The position numbers were made by a program, and so were the translations under genes. Positions 1 to 9,185 of a DNA stretch of 64,000 bases are shown here, one piece after another. Below the pieces are notes generated by a model. It was not told where the DNA came from. It did not search any database and was given only the letters and a program-made list of their open reading frames with translations. The DNA is taken from NCBI GenBank assembly GCA_963783085.1, contig CAWAMJ010000014.1, forward strand, positions 1-64,000, in the 5' to 3' direction. Source of the stretch: CAVYUC01 sp963783085. GTDB lineage: Bacteria > Bacteroidota > Bacteroidia > Bacteroidales > Prolixibacteraceae. Position 1 is the stretch's first letter. The number at the start of each line of letters is the position of its first letter.

Positions 1-27
1 CCCACATTCTAAAAATATTAAAATGAG

Positions 28-63
28 AGAGTTACAGAGTTAAAATTTTGTAACTCTTTTTTT
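28..63 (+). terminator. Rho-independent terminator of an upstream off-window gene
   Basis: A 9-bp stem (AGAGTTACA at 28-36 pairing with TGTAACTCT at 49-57) is followed directly by a run of T. It would end a plus-strand gene lying before the window. Confidence 0.7.
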
Positions 64-124
64 GTCATTCCAGGTTAAATAATATTGTTACAACTTCATA
101 TCCTTAAACTTCGGTGGATTTTGC

Positions 125-723
125 ATGATTAGTTGTAAATTTAAATCATCCAAAAAGGTAATTTTGAAACTCTACATCAAAAATATGGTTTGCATTCGCT
201 GCCAGATGGTGGTAAAAGCCGAACTTGAAAAACTCGGCCTGCCTTATGTTTATGTAAGAATTGGCGAAGCAGATATTATTGGAGATGTCCAGCAGGAACA
301 ATTGAACGGTTAAAAATCGATTTAAAAAAGGCAGGCTTGGTGTTGATGGACAATAAAAAAAGTGTTCTTGTTGAAAAAATAAAAAGTGCCATTATTGAAC
401 TGGTTCATTATTCCGAAGATCAGATTAAGGTGAACCTCTCGGATTACCTGAGTGAAAAACTCGATTACGATTATACTTACCTTGCCAATCTTTTTTCGGA
501 AGTAAAAGGTATTACCATTGAAAAATTTTACCTGACCCATAAAATTGAAAGGGTAAAAGAACTGATTGTTTACGACGAACTCAACCTTTCGGAAATAGCT
601 TACAAGATGCACTACAGCAGTGTTGCCCATCTTTCCAATCAGTTTAAAAAATACACCGGCCTTACTCCTACCCATTTCAAAATGCTTAAAAATAAACGTC
701 GCGAAACACTCGAAGATGTGTGA
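125..723 (+). CDS. AraC-type regulator with N-terminal HMA-like CxxC domain (frameshifted)
   Basis: The N-terminal part (125 to about 300) resembles a heavy-metal-associated fold, with a CIRC (CxxC) motif in the segment YIKNMVCIRC. The C-terminal part (about 337-723) is a classic AraC DNA-binding domain with two helix-turn-helix motifs (LSEIAYKMHYSSVAHLSNQF, then the TGLTPTHFK end). The two parts lie in different frames. Removing one base near 303 joins them through ERLKIDLKKAGLVLMDN, so this is one gene of about 200 residues with a single-base deletion, either a sequencing error or a recent mutation. Its stop codon lies inside the first copy of the 38-bp regulatory element. AraC domains bind paired direct sites about two helical turns apart, which matches that element, so this gene is the best local candidate for its regulator (inference). 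Confidence 0.75.
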
Positions 724-754
724 ATAATGTAAATATTCATCAGAATTATGTAAC
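717..754 (+). promoter_or_regulatory. 38-bp regulatory element, copy 1
   Basis: The copy starts TGTGTGAATAATGTAA and has its second half-site GAATTATGTAAC 21 bp after the first. The TGA at 721-723 is the stop codon of the AraC gene. No TAnnTTTG box sits at the usual 22-bp distance. The nearest candidate, TACCTTG at 784, is about 8 bp further away. The gene served would be the radical SAM protein starting at 876. Confidence 0.7.
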
Positions 755-875
755 ACATTTCATCAACCCAAATTCCCGAAATTTACCTTGTAATTCGTTG
801 CCTTAAATTCCATTCTGTAAAAAAGAGACAGTAAAATCACAACGGATTGCACATAACAAATCAACAAAAATAAAA

Positions 876-2371
876 ATGAATGTATTATTGGTTTATCCGA
901 AATGCCCCGACTCTTTCTGGAGTTTTACACATGCCCTGAAATTTATTTCGAAAAAAGCCGCAGTTCCGCCACTCGGTTTAATTACAGTGTCGGCAATGTT
1001 GCCCGATACGTGGCAGAAAAAACTGGTGGATTTGAATATTTCAGCACTTCGGACAAGCGATATTCAGTGGGCCGATTATGTTTTTATCAGCGCCATGTAT
1101 ATTCAAAAAGAATCGGTGAAACAAAGTAATTACTGAAAGTAAAAAATGGAATAAAAAAATAGTTGCCGGCGGTCCGCTTTTTACCCAGGAATATCCGAAT
1201 TATCCGGATGTAGATCATTTTATTTTAAATGAAGCAGAGATAACCATGCCCCTATTTCCTGGCTGATTTGAATGCAGGAAAACCACAACGGCTTTATACT
1301 ACAGATGAATATGCCGACCTTACGCAAACACCGGCTCCCGATTTCCATTTGTTGTCGGTAAAAGATTATGCTACTATGAATATCCAGGTTACACGCGGGT
1401 GTCCGTATAACTGCAATTTTTGTGAAATTACATCGCTCCTGGGGCATAAAATGAGAATGAAAAGTACGGCCCAGATTATCAACGAACTGGATGTTTTATA
1501 CCATACCGTTAAATGGCGGGGGGCGGTTTCAATTGTAGATGATAATTTTATCGGAAATAGAAAAGAAATAAAAAACAACCTTCTCCCGGAAATGAAAAAA
1601 TGGATGCAAAGCCATAAATACCCATTTAACTTTAGTATCCAGAGTTCAATAAATCTTGCCGATGATAAAGAGCTCATGTCGCAATTGATTGATGCAGGTT
1701 TTAATGCTGCTTTTATTGGCATAGAAACACCCGATGAAATTTCTCTTCAGGCATGCAATAAGGTTCAGAACAAAAACAGGGATCTTATTCAAAGCGTTAA
1801 AAAGATACAACAGGCCGGAATTCAGGTTTCAGGCGGTTTTATTGTTGGTTTCGACAGCGATACGCCGTCAGTTTTTCAGCGCCAAATTGATTTTATTCAG
1901 CAAAGTGGAATTGTATCGGCCATGGTGGGTTTATTAAATGCACCTAAAAACACCAAACTCTATCATCAGTTAAAAGCAGAAAACAGGTTAACCACCGAAG
2001 CTACCGGAAATAATACCGATTCATCGATGAATTTTATTCCTAAAATGGATTACGATGAACTTCAGGAAGGTTACAAAAAAATAATCAACAGTATTTATTC
2101 GGTAAAACCTTATTACAAAAGGGTGAGAAAGTTATTGCTGAATTACAATCGTTTGGCTAAGGGACAAACTAAGATAAAATTCTCCCTGCTGATGGCATTT
2201 TTAAAATCGGTTTACGTTATTGGTTTCCTGGATAAGGGCAGAACCGAATACTGGAAGTTTATTATCTGGACCCTATTTAACAAGCCAAACCTAATGGTTG
2301 ATGCGATTACTTATACCGTTTACGGGTATCATTTCAGAACCGTTTACGGGCTGCGCCGAGGATCATCGTAA
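876..2371 (+). CDS. B12-binding radical SAM protein (DUF4070-like), frameshifted
   Basis: The protein has an N-terminal cobalamin-binding-like domain, then a radical SAM core with the CxxxCxxC iron-sulfur motif (RGCPYNCNFCE), then a DUF4070-like C-terminal region. It aligns throughout with the intact 495-residue paralogue at 32384-33871. Two extra bases break the frame, near 1123-1126 (CAAAG) and near 1258-1260 (TTTCCTGG). The stretch between them reads through as WNKKIVAGGPLFT in the third frame. The start MNVLLVYPKCPDSFWSF matches the paralogue. Members of this family modify lipids or other metabolites, but the substrate here is unknown. Regulatory element copy 1 lies upstream and copy 2 just after its stop. 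Confidence 0.8.
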
Positions 2372-2382
2372 AATGATAAAAA

Positions 2383-2420
2383 TGTGTGAATAATGTAAAT
2401 TATAACATCAATTGTGTAAC
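2383..2420 (+). promoter_or_regulatory. 38-bp regulatory element, copy 2, with -7 box
   Basis: The first half is TGTGTGAATAATGTAA and the second half-site is CAATTGTGTAAC, 21 bp apart. A perfect Bacteroidota -7 box, TAACTTTG, lies at 2442-2449, 22 bp after the GTAA of the second half. Transcription would begin near 2456, so the cupin gene must start at 2480 rather than further upstream. Confidence 0.8.
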
Positions 2421-2479
2421 ACTTTCAAAAATGAGCGGGAGTAACTTTGTTGCGATTGTTCTATTTGAAACTGATACAA

Positions 2480-2824
2480 ATGAAAGAAATTGAAAAATCA
2501 AGAATCCACATCCTCATCGAAATCATTGAGTACGTTCCGAATTCAGTGGTGAGCAGGACCATCATCAGAAAAACCACCGGAAATATCAGTGTTGTTGCTA
2601 TTGACACCGGAGAGGCACTGGCCGAGAAAATTTCTCCGTTCGATACTTTTATTCAGATTATTGAAGGCATTGCCGAAGTTGTGATTGATGACCAGCCAAG
2701 TATACTTCAAACTGGAGAGGGCATAATTATTCCTGCCCATACATCCAATATTGTGCGGGCAAACGGGCGGTTTAAAATGATTTCAACCGTGATAAAAAGC
2801 GGATACGAGGGAAGCATGCTGTAA
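2480..2824 (+). CDS. Small single-domain cupin protein
   Basis: This protein of about 114 residues has cupin-fold beta-strand signatures. The first part reads SPFDTFIQIIEGIAEVVIDD and the second motif includes GEGIIIPAHTSN. The ATG at 2480 is chosen because the upstream in-frame ATG at 2447 lies inside the -7 box of element copy 2. The usual metal-binding histidines of the first cupin motif are not obvious, and only one histidine (IPAHT) is in place. It is the first gene of a unit that continues with two small proteins. No specific substrate can be assigned. Confidence 0.75.
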   Translation: MKEIEKSRIHILIEIIEYVPNSVVSRTIIRKTTGNISVVAIDTGEALAEKISPFDTFIQIIEGIAEVVIDDQPSILQTGEGIIIPAHTSNIVRANGRFKMISTVIKSGYEGSML

Positions 2825-2868
2825 TACAAGGAAAGCATGCTGTAATTAAAACAATTAAAATAAACATC

Positions 2869-3000
2869 ATGGCAAAGGGTAAAGAAAAAAATGAAGGCAA
2901 AGAGAGAAAGAACATAAAAAAAGTAGCCGCTTCAAGCCTCAAAGAGAAGAGGGCTGCAAAAGCTGCAAAAAAGGCCGGCAAAAGCGATCCGGAACAATAA
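2869..3000 (+). CDS. Small basic Lys/Ala-rich protein
   Basis: This 43-residue ORF begins MAKGKEKNEGKERKNIKK and ends KAAKKAGKSDPEQ. It is almost entirely Lys, Ala, Glu and Gly and has no membrane segment. It follows the cupin gene by 44 bp and precedes another small gene, so it is probably cotranscribed from element copy 2. The composition suggests a nucleic-acid-associated or disordered stress peptide, but no family is recognised. Confidence 0.5.
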   Translation: MAKGKEKNEGKERKNIKKVAASSLKEKRAAKAAKKAGKSDPEQ

Positions 3001-3074
3001 GGTTGCTGATGAAAACAGAATGCCGGACAGTAAAGTTCCGGCAAAGAATAACACGGAAAGAAGTTCAATCGACA

Positions 3075-3275
3075 ATGGAAAACAAATTTAAAGAAGGTGA
3101 AGTTGTGCAGGCGAAGGATAATCCAACGCTTAACCTTGTGATAAGGAGGTACGTCGACCGGATTTATTACTGCAAAATCCAGAAGGATCCCAACCACAAA
3201 GAACTGGTATATTTCGAACGGGAACTCCTGCCGCACGACATAAAAAACATCGGCAACTTACTTCCGAAAACATAA
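3075..3275 (+). CDS. Small YodC/DUF2158-like protein
   Basis: The predicted 66-residue protein starts MENKFKEGEVVQAKDNP and contains a small beta-rich domain (LVIRRYVDRIYYCKIQ, then LVYFERELLP). It resembles the short DUF2158/YodC-type proteins, which begin with a similar 'f..GdvV..k' pattern. The ATG at 3075 fits this better than the upstream in-frame ATGs. It is the third gene of the unit after element copy 2. Function is unknown. Confidence 0.6.
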   Translation: MENKFKEGEVVQAKDNPTLNLVIRRYVDRIYYCKIQKDPNHKELVYFERELLPHDIKNIGNLLPKT

Positions 3276-3297
3276 AAAGTAAGAAATAAAACGAGCC

Positions 3298-3374
3298 AGA
3301 CAAAAGAATTTCGACAAACAGGAAATACAGTTAATTATCAGTCCTGTTTCTTAATTCTTTTGTCTTGTTTTAAA
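3298..3374 (+). terminator. Long two-part stem-loop before the glycosyltransferase gene
   Basis: The outer arms (AGACAAAAGAATT at 3298-3310, AATTCTTTTGTCT at 3353-3365) and the inner arms (AAACAGGA near 3316-3323, TCCTGTTT at 3342-3349) are perfectly complementary. The stem is followed by a T-rich stretch. It probably terminates or attenuates transcription from element copy 2 ahead of the glycosyltransferase. Confidence 0.55.
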
Positions 3375-3385
3375 ATTTAAAATTC

Positions 3386-5631
3386 ATGAAAATCACATAT
3401 ATAGCAACATATCCGCCCCGCGAATGCGGCATTGGAACGTTTACCGGTAACCTGTTCAAATCGATGATAGGGGAAAATGAACAAAAGGAACAGGGGCACG
3501 AAGGTTTTGTAATTGCAATAAACGACAATGATCTCACCTATAAATACCCTGCAGAAGTTAAATTAACCATCAGACAGGATCATCAGGAAGATTACCTGAA
3601 AGCAGTAAAATACATTAACCTTAGTGGTGCCGATGTTTGTATCCTTCAGCATGAATTTGGCATATTTGGCGGGCAAAGCGGAGTTTATATACTCCCGCTG
3701 CTTCACAGGCTTGAGATTCCAATCATTGTTACCCTTCATACCATACTCAAAACACCTTCGTACAACGAGAAAGCAGTTTTGAAAGAGATTTGCAAAATGG
3801 CACACAAAATTGTAGTAATGAGCCACAAAGCAGTTGATTTCCTGGTAAGCATTTACGATGTACCCAAAGAAAAAATTGCATTGATTGAACATGGAGTCCC
3901 TGATATTCGTTTCAGCCCGGAAAAATGTAAAAAAGAATTTAAACTCGAACGCAAAAAAGTACTGTTGACTTTCGGTTTTATTGGCCGGAGCAAGGGCATT
4001 GAAACCGTGATAAAAGCATTGCCGGAAGTGGTAAAAAATCATCCGGAAATCCTGTACATGGTTTTGGGAAAAACCCATCCGAATGTACTGCGGCATTCCG
4101 GCGAAGAGTACCGGACTTTCCTTCTTCGTCTGGTAAAAAACCTCAAACTTGAAAATCATGTAACTTTTTTGAATGAATTTATTGATGAGCAGGAACTGTT
4201 CAAATATTTATATGCCTGCGATATTTACATTACCCCTTATTTGAATGAAGCTCAAATTACCAGCGGCACCCTTTCGTATGCTGTTGGAGTGGGTGCAGCC
4301 GTTTTGTCAACGCCATACTGGCATGCTGCTGAATTGCTGGCTAAAGGAAGAGGCAGGTTGTTCGATTTTAATGATTCAGATCACCTTGCAAACATTTTAA
4401 CGGAACTGCTTGAGCATCCGCAGGAACTAAGCGAATTAAAAACCAAAGCCGGCGAATACGGCAAAAAAATTACCTGGCCCAATACCGGTGAAAAATATGT
4501 TGCACTTGCCGAAAAAATAGTGGACAACGGATACCCGGTTATTTCCAAAAAGGAAACTGAACCTGATTTACTTATTCTCCCCCCTTTTCGCTTGCGCACA
4601 TCAATCGCCTTACCGACGATACCGGCATTATTCAACACGCCAAATTCGGTATTCCAAATTTAAAGGAAGGTTATTGCCTGGATGATAATTCAAGGGCTTT
4701 GCTAATGGTTTTGATGGCCTACCGGCAAAAGAAGGATATGCGCGCACTGGAATTGTCGCCTGTCTATTTGAGTTACATCCACTACCTGCAAAATGCAAAC
4801 GGTACCTTCCGGAATTTTCTGAGTTTTAACCGGAACTTTTTGGATGAAACCGGCTCCGAAGATTCATTTGGCCGCACCATTTGGGCGTTGGGTTATTTGC
4901 TGGGAAATGCTCCCAATGACGCTTACTATCAAACCGGCAAACTGATTTTTTTTAATGCATCGCCCAATTTCGAAAAATTAAAATCGATCCGGGGGATTGC
5001 CAATACTATGATTGGAATTTGTTACTATCTGAAAAACACTCCTGCTGACGATTCGATGACCGAAAGGTTAAGAAATCTCGCCAATGTATTGCTGAAACAT
5101 TATCGTGAAAACCAGGCTACAAATTGGAATTGGTTTGAATCTTTACTGGCATATGACAATGGTATTTTACCACTGGCGCTCTTACATTCAGCAGAAATAC
5201 TGAACGACCCAAAAATCACAGAAACAGCAATCGAATCGATGAATTTTCTGACCAGCCACACGTTAAAGGATAATTACCTCTCGATAATCGGAAATGAAAA
5301 ATGGTACAAAAAAGAGGGTGAACGTTCTGTTTTTGCCCAACAGCCCATTGATGCCATGGCGATGGTATTAATGTACCACGAAGCTTATTTTGTAACAAAA
5401 GACAAGGATTACCTGAATAAATTATACACCGCTTTTTTGTGGTTTTTGGGTGAAAACGATTTGCGGATGAGCTTGTACGATTTTGAAACCAAAGGATGTT
5501 GCGACGGTTTTGAAAGTTATGGCGTAAACCGCAACCAGGGAGCCGAAAGTTCCCTGGCTTATCTCATCTCCCATTTAACTGTTTTGCAGGCCTACGAAGA
5601 GTTTCATAAATCGGACCTGAGATTGGTGTAA
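3386..5631 (+). CDS. GT4-family glycosyltransferase with helical C-terminal domain (frameshifted)
   Basis: The first 400 residues form a GT-B glycosyltransferase. The N-terminal segment is YPPRECGIGTFTGNL, the acceptor side has LQHEFGIFGG, and the C-terminal domain has the donor-site segment EAQITSGTLSYAVGVG. After residue ~400 the frame breaks in the C6/T4 run at 4581-4588. In the next frame the protein continues as FSLAHINRLTDDTGIIQ into a ~340-residue all-helical domain ending at 5631. The joined protein would be about 748 residues. Proteins with this architecture are found in Bacteroidota and are linked to storage or surface mannan-like glycans. The GH130 gene at 27.7 kb could act on a related glycan (inference). 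The indel may be a sequencing error. Confidence 0.8.
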
Positions 5632-5634
5632 ACA

Positions 5635-5661
5635 AAAATCCCGCTTAAAAAGCAGGATTAA
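5635..5661 (-). terminator. Terminator of the minus-strand PIG-L operon
   Basis: Arms AATCCCGCTT and AAGCAGGATT form a stem. On the minus strand it is followed by a run of T, placing it about 120 bp downstream of the PIG-L gene. It may also serve the convergent glycosyltransferase gene weakly. Confidence 0.5.
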
Positions 5662-5783
5662 ATTACAAATGACGACATCCTTTAAACTAACTTAGTGTAT
5701 TAAATCCTTGTTAAACTGCATGTTACGCTAATTTTTTGGAAATACTAATGTCGGTTCAGCATTCTAATTGATTATTGTTTGTT

Positions 5784-6428
5784 TCATACATATTTGCCTC
5801 CGTTACTGAGCCATTTTTTAGCATTGAACGGAATTGTGAATTGCCAGAAAGCTTCTTCGCGCGGAGTTGTTTTAACCTCCCAGCTGTCTTTTTCGAAATC
5901 GTATATTTCGCGCAGAATACTGTATTTCCTTCGCCATGTCCGTTTGGTGAGCGACCGGTAAATTGACGCATTTTCAATTGCCCGCGGATAATATTTTTTG
6001 TGCCCGTCATCGTATGCAAAGGTACGGAGTTCATCAGCCGTTATTTTGTTGGTGTTCCAAAGGTTGATAACTGCCCGGCTTACCTCTTCGTGCCGCAAAT
6101 GGCGGGTATATTCACCGGTGGGATTATGCGAAATTATAAGATCGTAATGCTTTTCGGGCAGCAAGTTTAAAATAGCTTGTTCAACTTCTTCTTCATCCAG
6201 CGGAATTTGATCAGGGCCATCATCCAGATCGCCCATCACCCCTTCCGATTTGAGCACTTTAAGCGCCTCGTAAAATTTAGGGGAGCGCCCGGTATCGCTC
6301 TTTCTGCAAACCGAAACCACAAAACAATTCCACGTGGGGTGGCTCAATATTGTCCCTCCGGCCCACAAGGTTTCATCGTTCGGGTGGGCAACAATTATGG
6401 CAACTTTTTTCGGGTTTATTTCAATCAT
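5784..6428 (-). CDS. PIG-L family deacetylase
   Basis: This 214-residue protein has the PIG-L/LmbE zinc motif near its start as AHPNDE (usually AHPDDE), followed by TLWAGG. The HNPTGEY segment and the TRHLRHEEV segment fit the third zinc ligand. These enzymes remove N-acetyl groups from GlcNAc-containing substrates or act as hydrolases in glycoconjugate metabolism. The start overlaps the preceding gene by 8 bp. It is the last gene of the five-gene unit driven by element copy 3. Confidence 0.85.
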   Translation of the reverse strand: MIEINPKKVAIIVAHPNDETLWAGGTILSHPTWNCFVVSVCRKSDTGRSPKFYEALKVLKSEGVMGDLDDGPDQIPLDEEEVEQAILNLLPEKHYDLIISHNPTGEYTRHLRHEEVSRAVINLWNTNKITADELRTFAYDDGHKKYYPRAIENASIYRSLTKRTWRRKYSILREIYDFEKDSWEVKTTPREEAFWQFTIPFNAKKWLSNGGKYV

Positions 6429-6816
6429 TATGTCCCGGCGTGTTGAAAAAGTTTTTCACAAAAGCCTGCTGTTGATTGCTATTCATCTTATTTGCAGGTT
6501 GAACAGTAATCTTAACTTTTTCAAACCGGCGATTATCTTTTAACAAATTGAATAATTCTGTTTTTGCGTCGGCGGGACCAAACAGGAGTATTTCATTATA
6601 ATCATTTATGATGTAACTCAATTTTTTGTAAAAGTTTGATTTTTGATTTTGCTCCATGTTGTCCACCCGACTTTCATCCGTGTTTAAATTCTGTAATGGT
6701 TCCTGGAAGGCGGAAGTTGATTCCAGTACGATCGTTTCTATTTTATTATCTGATAATTCCATGATATTGGCGACTGAATAATCCATCCAGATTCCCAATT
6801 GTTTTGCTGATTTCAT
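6421..6816 (-). CDS. eRF1-like/host-attachment-like small protein
   Basis: This 131-residue protein has an N-terminal beta-strand start (LGIWMDYSVANIMEL) and a C-terminal ILLFGPADAKTELFNLL segment. That combination resembles the bacterial eRF1-domain ('host attachment'/baeRF) superfamily. No catalytic GGQ motif is visible. It overlaps the PIG-L gene by 8 bp and follows the SPFH gene by about 100 bp on the minus strand. Family assignment is tentative, and the stress-cluster context is stronger than the sequence match. Confidence 0.55.
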   Translation of the reverse strand: MKSAKQLGIWMDYSVANIMELSDNKIETIVLESTSAFQEPLQNLNTDESRVDNMEQNQKSNFYKKLSYIINDYNEILLFGPADAKTELFNLLKDNRRFEKVKITVQPANKMNSNQQQAFVKNFFNTPGHND

Positions 6817-6918
6817 CTTGTTTTATTTTTTATTGATTTATGATGCTTCCGCAAAATCGCCTTCGTCCGGAACAGTCTGAATGTTATTATCGCCAGAAAA
6901 ATCCTGATTCTGCCGTTA

Positions 6919-7857
6919 TCACCCGCGGTGAACTGTTTCAAGCAATTTTTCCGGTAAATTATTTTTCTTTGGTTTTTTCCCCATGGGCACTATCCCGGCC
7001 ATTTCGCCTATAATATTGACCAATTCGGTACCTGTTGGGATAACTATTTTAGCATTATTCCCAAGCGATGCTTCCAGCGCTTCCAGTTTACGCAAAAGCT
7101 GCGCATTTCCAATAAAATATTTGTCGGCAGCTTCGTTTACCAGTTTTATGGCTTCAGCTTCACCTTCGGCATGCAGAATTTTTGACTGCCTGTACCCTTC
7201 TGCTTCCTTTATTTTGGCGCGTTTTACACCATCGGCAACGGTTTCGGCTGCAGTGGCAGAATCGATGGCTGCAATTTTTTCATTTTCAGCTTTTACCACT
7301 TTGTTCATGGTATCCTGCACATCGCGCGGCGGGTCAATTTCTTTCAGTTCGGTCCGCACAATCTCAATTCCCCAGTTTTGGGTTTCTTCATGCAGAGTGC
7401 GATATAGTCCGGAGTTAATTTTACCACGTTCGCTGTTGGCCGATTTTAATGTAAGCGTGCCAATAATATTACGGAGCGTAGTCCGGGCCAGGTTTACAAT
7501 CTGCCATTTGTAATTGTTTACGTTGTAAATGGAACCTTTTACACTTTCTTCATCTGATTTCACCCTGAAATACACTTGTGCATCAACACTGGCATTCAGG
7601 TTATCGTTGGTGATAATTTCCTGTGGTTCGGCATCCACCATTTGCTCGGTTACATTCACCAGGAACAACCGGTCGATAACCGGAATAATCCAGTGAAACC
7701 CCGGAGCAGCCAGGCTCTGGTATTTTCCAAGCCGTTCGATTAAACCGCGATGTGTTGGCCTGACAATTCTGATTCCTGCCAAAAGAATAATTATCACAGG
7801 AACAATTAAATACAAGTAGTTCATTTTGTTGTTTTTAACATGTTTATTAACTTTCAA
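6919..7857 (-). CDS. SPFH/band 7 (stomatin-like) membrane protein
   Basis: The protein has 312 residues. A single N-terminal membrane segment (YLYLIVPVIIILLAGIRIV) is followed by the band-7 signature (RPTHRGLIERLGKYQSLAAP), the conserved IEIVRTELKEIDPPRDVQ block and a long Ala/Glu coiled coil. This is the QmcA/stomatin type, which forms membrane microdomain assemblies. No NfeD partner is adjacent. It sits 9 bp downstream of the CsbD-like gene, so the two are cotranscribed. Confidence 0.9.
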   Translation of the reverse strand: MKVNKHVKNNKMNYLYLIVPVIIILLAGIRIVRPTHRGLIERLGKYQSLAAPGFHWIIPVIDRLFLVNVTEQMVDAEPQEIITNDNLNASVDAQVYFRVKSDEESVKGSIYNVNNYKWQIVNLARTTLRNIIGTLTLKSANSERGKINSGLYRTLHEETQNWGIEIVRTELKEIDPPRDVQDTMNKVVKAENEKIAAIDSATAAETVADGVKRAKIKEAEGYRQSKILHAEGEAEAIKLVNEAADKYFIGNAQLLRKLEALEASLGNNAKIVIPTGTELVNIIGEMAGIVPMGKKPKKNNLPEKLLETVHRG

Positions 7858-7866
7858 AAAGAAATC

Positions 7867-8052
7867 TTAAAAAGAATCAATTACATCCATCAGATCTCTT
7901 TGAGATTTACCTAATTTGGAGGAAATCATTTCGATCAGGTCTTCTCTCGAAACACGTCCCCAAATCAAATCGGATTCGTTTAACTCAGGATATTTAGTTC
8001 TGAGACATTCCTTTATTCGTCCCCATTCGTTCATATCAAATTTTGTTTCCAT
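7867..8052 (-). CDS. CsbD-like general stress protein
   Basis: This 61-residue acidic protein has the CsbD-like pattern MNEWGRIKECLRTKYPELNESDL followed by a second helix pair (LIEMISSKLGKSQRDLMDVI). CsbD-type proteins are small stress-induced proteins of unknown mechanism. It lies between an lmo0937-like mini membrane protein and the SPFH gene in one operon. Confidence 0.7.
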   Translation of the reverse strand: METKFDMNEWGRIKECLRTKYPELNESDLIWGRVSREDLIEMISSKLGKSQRDLMDVIDSF

Positions 8053-8060
8053 AATTTATT

Positions 8061-8237
8061 CTAAAATTGTTTTTCTGATGTTTTCGATAACTTTTTTGTA
8101 AAGAGAATCCGGAGGAGTACGATAAAACCTGCTATCGGCAGAAGAATATCGATATAACGGAAAGGATAAAAGCCAAAGGTTACAATGGCCCAAAGAAGTA
8201 AAAGCAACCCGGCAATAATATAAAGTGAATTTTTCAT
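8061..8237 (-). CDS. lmo0937-like mini membrane protein
   Basis: The 58-residue ORF begins MKNSLYIIAGLLLLLWAI and has two hydrophobic segments, then a basic tail (TKKLSKTSEKQF). This matches the lmo0937-type small membrane proteins common in Bacteroidota stress clusters. The ATG at 8237 lies about 40 nt after the transcription start predicted from the -7 box at 8284-8291. It is the first gene of the unit under element copy 3 and ends 8 bp before the CsbD-like start. Confidence 0.7.
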   Translation of the reverse strand: MKNSLYIIAGLLLLLWAIVTFGFYPFRYIDILLPIAGFIVLLRILFTKKLSKTSEKQF

Positions 8238-8312
8238 TGTATTATTTATTCTGAACCCCGGAGCAAAGGTTCAATTAACGGAATAAAATTACCTTAAACG
8301 GCAGGAGGAAAC

Positions 8313-8350
8313 GTTACATTATTCTGAATAAGAGTTACATCATTCACACA
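8313..8350 (-). promoter_or_regulatory. 38-bp regulatory element, copy 3, with -7 box
   Basis: Read on the minus strand it starts TGTGTGAATGATGTAA, with second half-site GAATAATGTAAC 21 bp later. The -7-like box TAATTTTA (minus strand) is at 8284-8291, exactly 22 bp beyond the second GTAA. It drives the lmo0937-like/CsbD/SPFH/eRF1-like/PIG-L operon. Confidence 0.8.
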
Positions 8351-8386
8351 TTTTCGAATTGCAACAAAAAATAAAAAAGGTGGATA

Positions 8387-8593
8387 ATGCGGCACGAATA
8401 CAAGTTAAGCCATGTACCCGCGCTTGCGTGGAATTTCTACATTGGTGGCTACCAACCCGCCAAAAAGTGGCTGAAAGACCGCAAAGGCCGCACCCTCACT
8501 TTCGAAGACATACTGCATTACCGGAATATTATTATGGCCCTCACGGAGACCAGCCGGTTAATGAAGGAAATTGATAAAACAGTGGTGGAGTAG
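8387..8593 (+). pseudogene. Remnant of a type ISP restriction-modification enzyme C-terminus
   Basis: A 68-residue reading frame contains AWNFYIGGYQPAKKWLKDRK followed by GRTLTFEDILHY. This is the characteristic C-terminal block of type ISP / N6-adenine methylase-helicase enzymes, which are normally over 1000 residues. Nothing upstream continues it: 37 bp before it lies element copy 3. It is therefore a leftover 3' end of a lost defence gene. A small independent protein is possible but less likely. Confidence 0.6.
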
Positions 8594-8607
8594 CATGAAC
8601 TGACCTG

Positions 8608-9063
8608 CTATTTTTCAAACGTGTCGGTTTGCATCACAACCAGTTCACCCGGGTATTGCACATTTATCCCGTTTTCCGTAGTAATAAATATTTTCACCGG
8701 TTTATAGGATGATACCGTTTCCAAAGATGCAGTGTGCCGATTTGATAAAAAACTGGTTGAACTGTTTAATTGTCCCAGGTTTTCAACATTGCCTTCATCG
8801 GTTTTCATCCAAACCACATAGGTGGTTTTGGTTGATTCAACCCTTTCCACTTCTGCCAAATCAGACACTTCAACCTTAATCGTATAGTTCTTGTTACTAT
8901 CTTCCTTTACCTTCACAAAACCTTTTGCCCCCGGAACAACAGTTGAGTTTAAAAATGTTATTTTTTTGGCACATGAAGTAAACGGTATTATCATGATTAC
9001 CGAAAAAAATACCAATAAGATACCTTTTGCCAGTCTGTTCATTTTTTGCGTTTTCATATTCAT
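8608..9063 (-). CDS. Predicted lipoprotein of unknown function
   Basis: This 151-residue protein has a lipoprotein signal peptide (hydrophobic LVFFSVIMIIPF then the lipobox FTSC), so it should be anchored in the membrane. The mature part is beta-rich with KGFVKVKEDSNKNYTIKVEV and a Y/V-rich second half, resembling a single immunoglobulin-like or anti-sigma-associated fold. No family is recognised. It is a single-gene unit under element copy 4. An ATG two codons downstream (9057) is an equally good start. Confidence 0.7.
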   Translation of the reverse strand: MNMKTQKMNRLAKGILLVFFSVIMIIPFTSCAKKITFLNSTVVPGAKGFVKVKEDSNKNYTIKVEVSDLAEVERVESTKTTYVVWMKTDEGNVENLGQLNSSTSFLSNRHTASLETVSSYKPVKIFITTENGINVQYPGELVVMQTDTFEK

Positions 9064-9146
9064 TGTATGTTAAATTCCCGGAGATGCCGGGACAATTGTG
9101 AATAGATTTTCACACTGTCAAGTTCACAACTTTGCGGTTCAAAAAC

Positions 9147-9184
9147 GTTACACAATTCTGAATAAGAGTTACATCATTCACACA
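9147..9184 (-). promoter_or_regulatory. 38-bp regulatory element, copy 4
   Basis: On the minus strand it starts TGTGTGAATGATGTAA and has the second half-site GAATTGTGTAAC. A weaker -7 box, TGAACTTG, sits at 9119-9126 with 21 bp spacing. The stop codon of the solo PAS gene (9186-9188) lies only a few bases before it. It drives the lipoprotein gene. Confidence 0.75.
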
Positions 9185-9185
9185 T

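Noticed and set aside
28..57. AGAGTTACA and TGTAACTCT near the window start share bases with the regulatory element
   Set aside because: They form a terminator stem with a T tail and lack the 21-bp direct repeat geometry.
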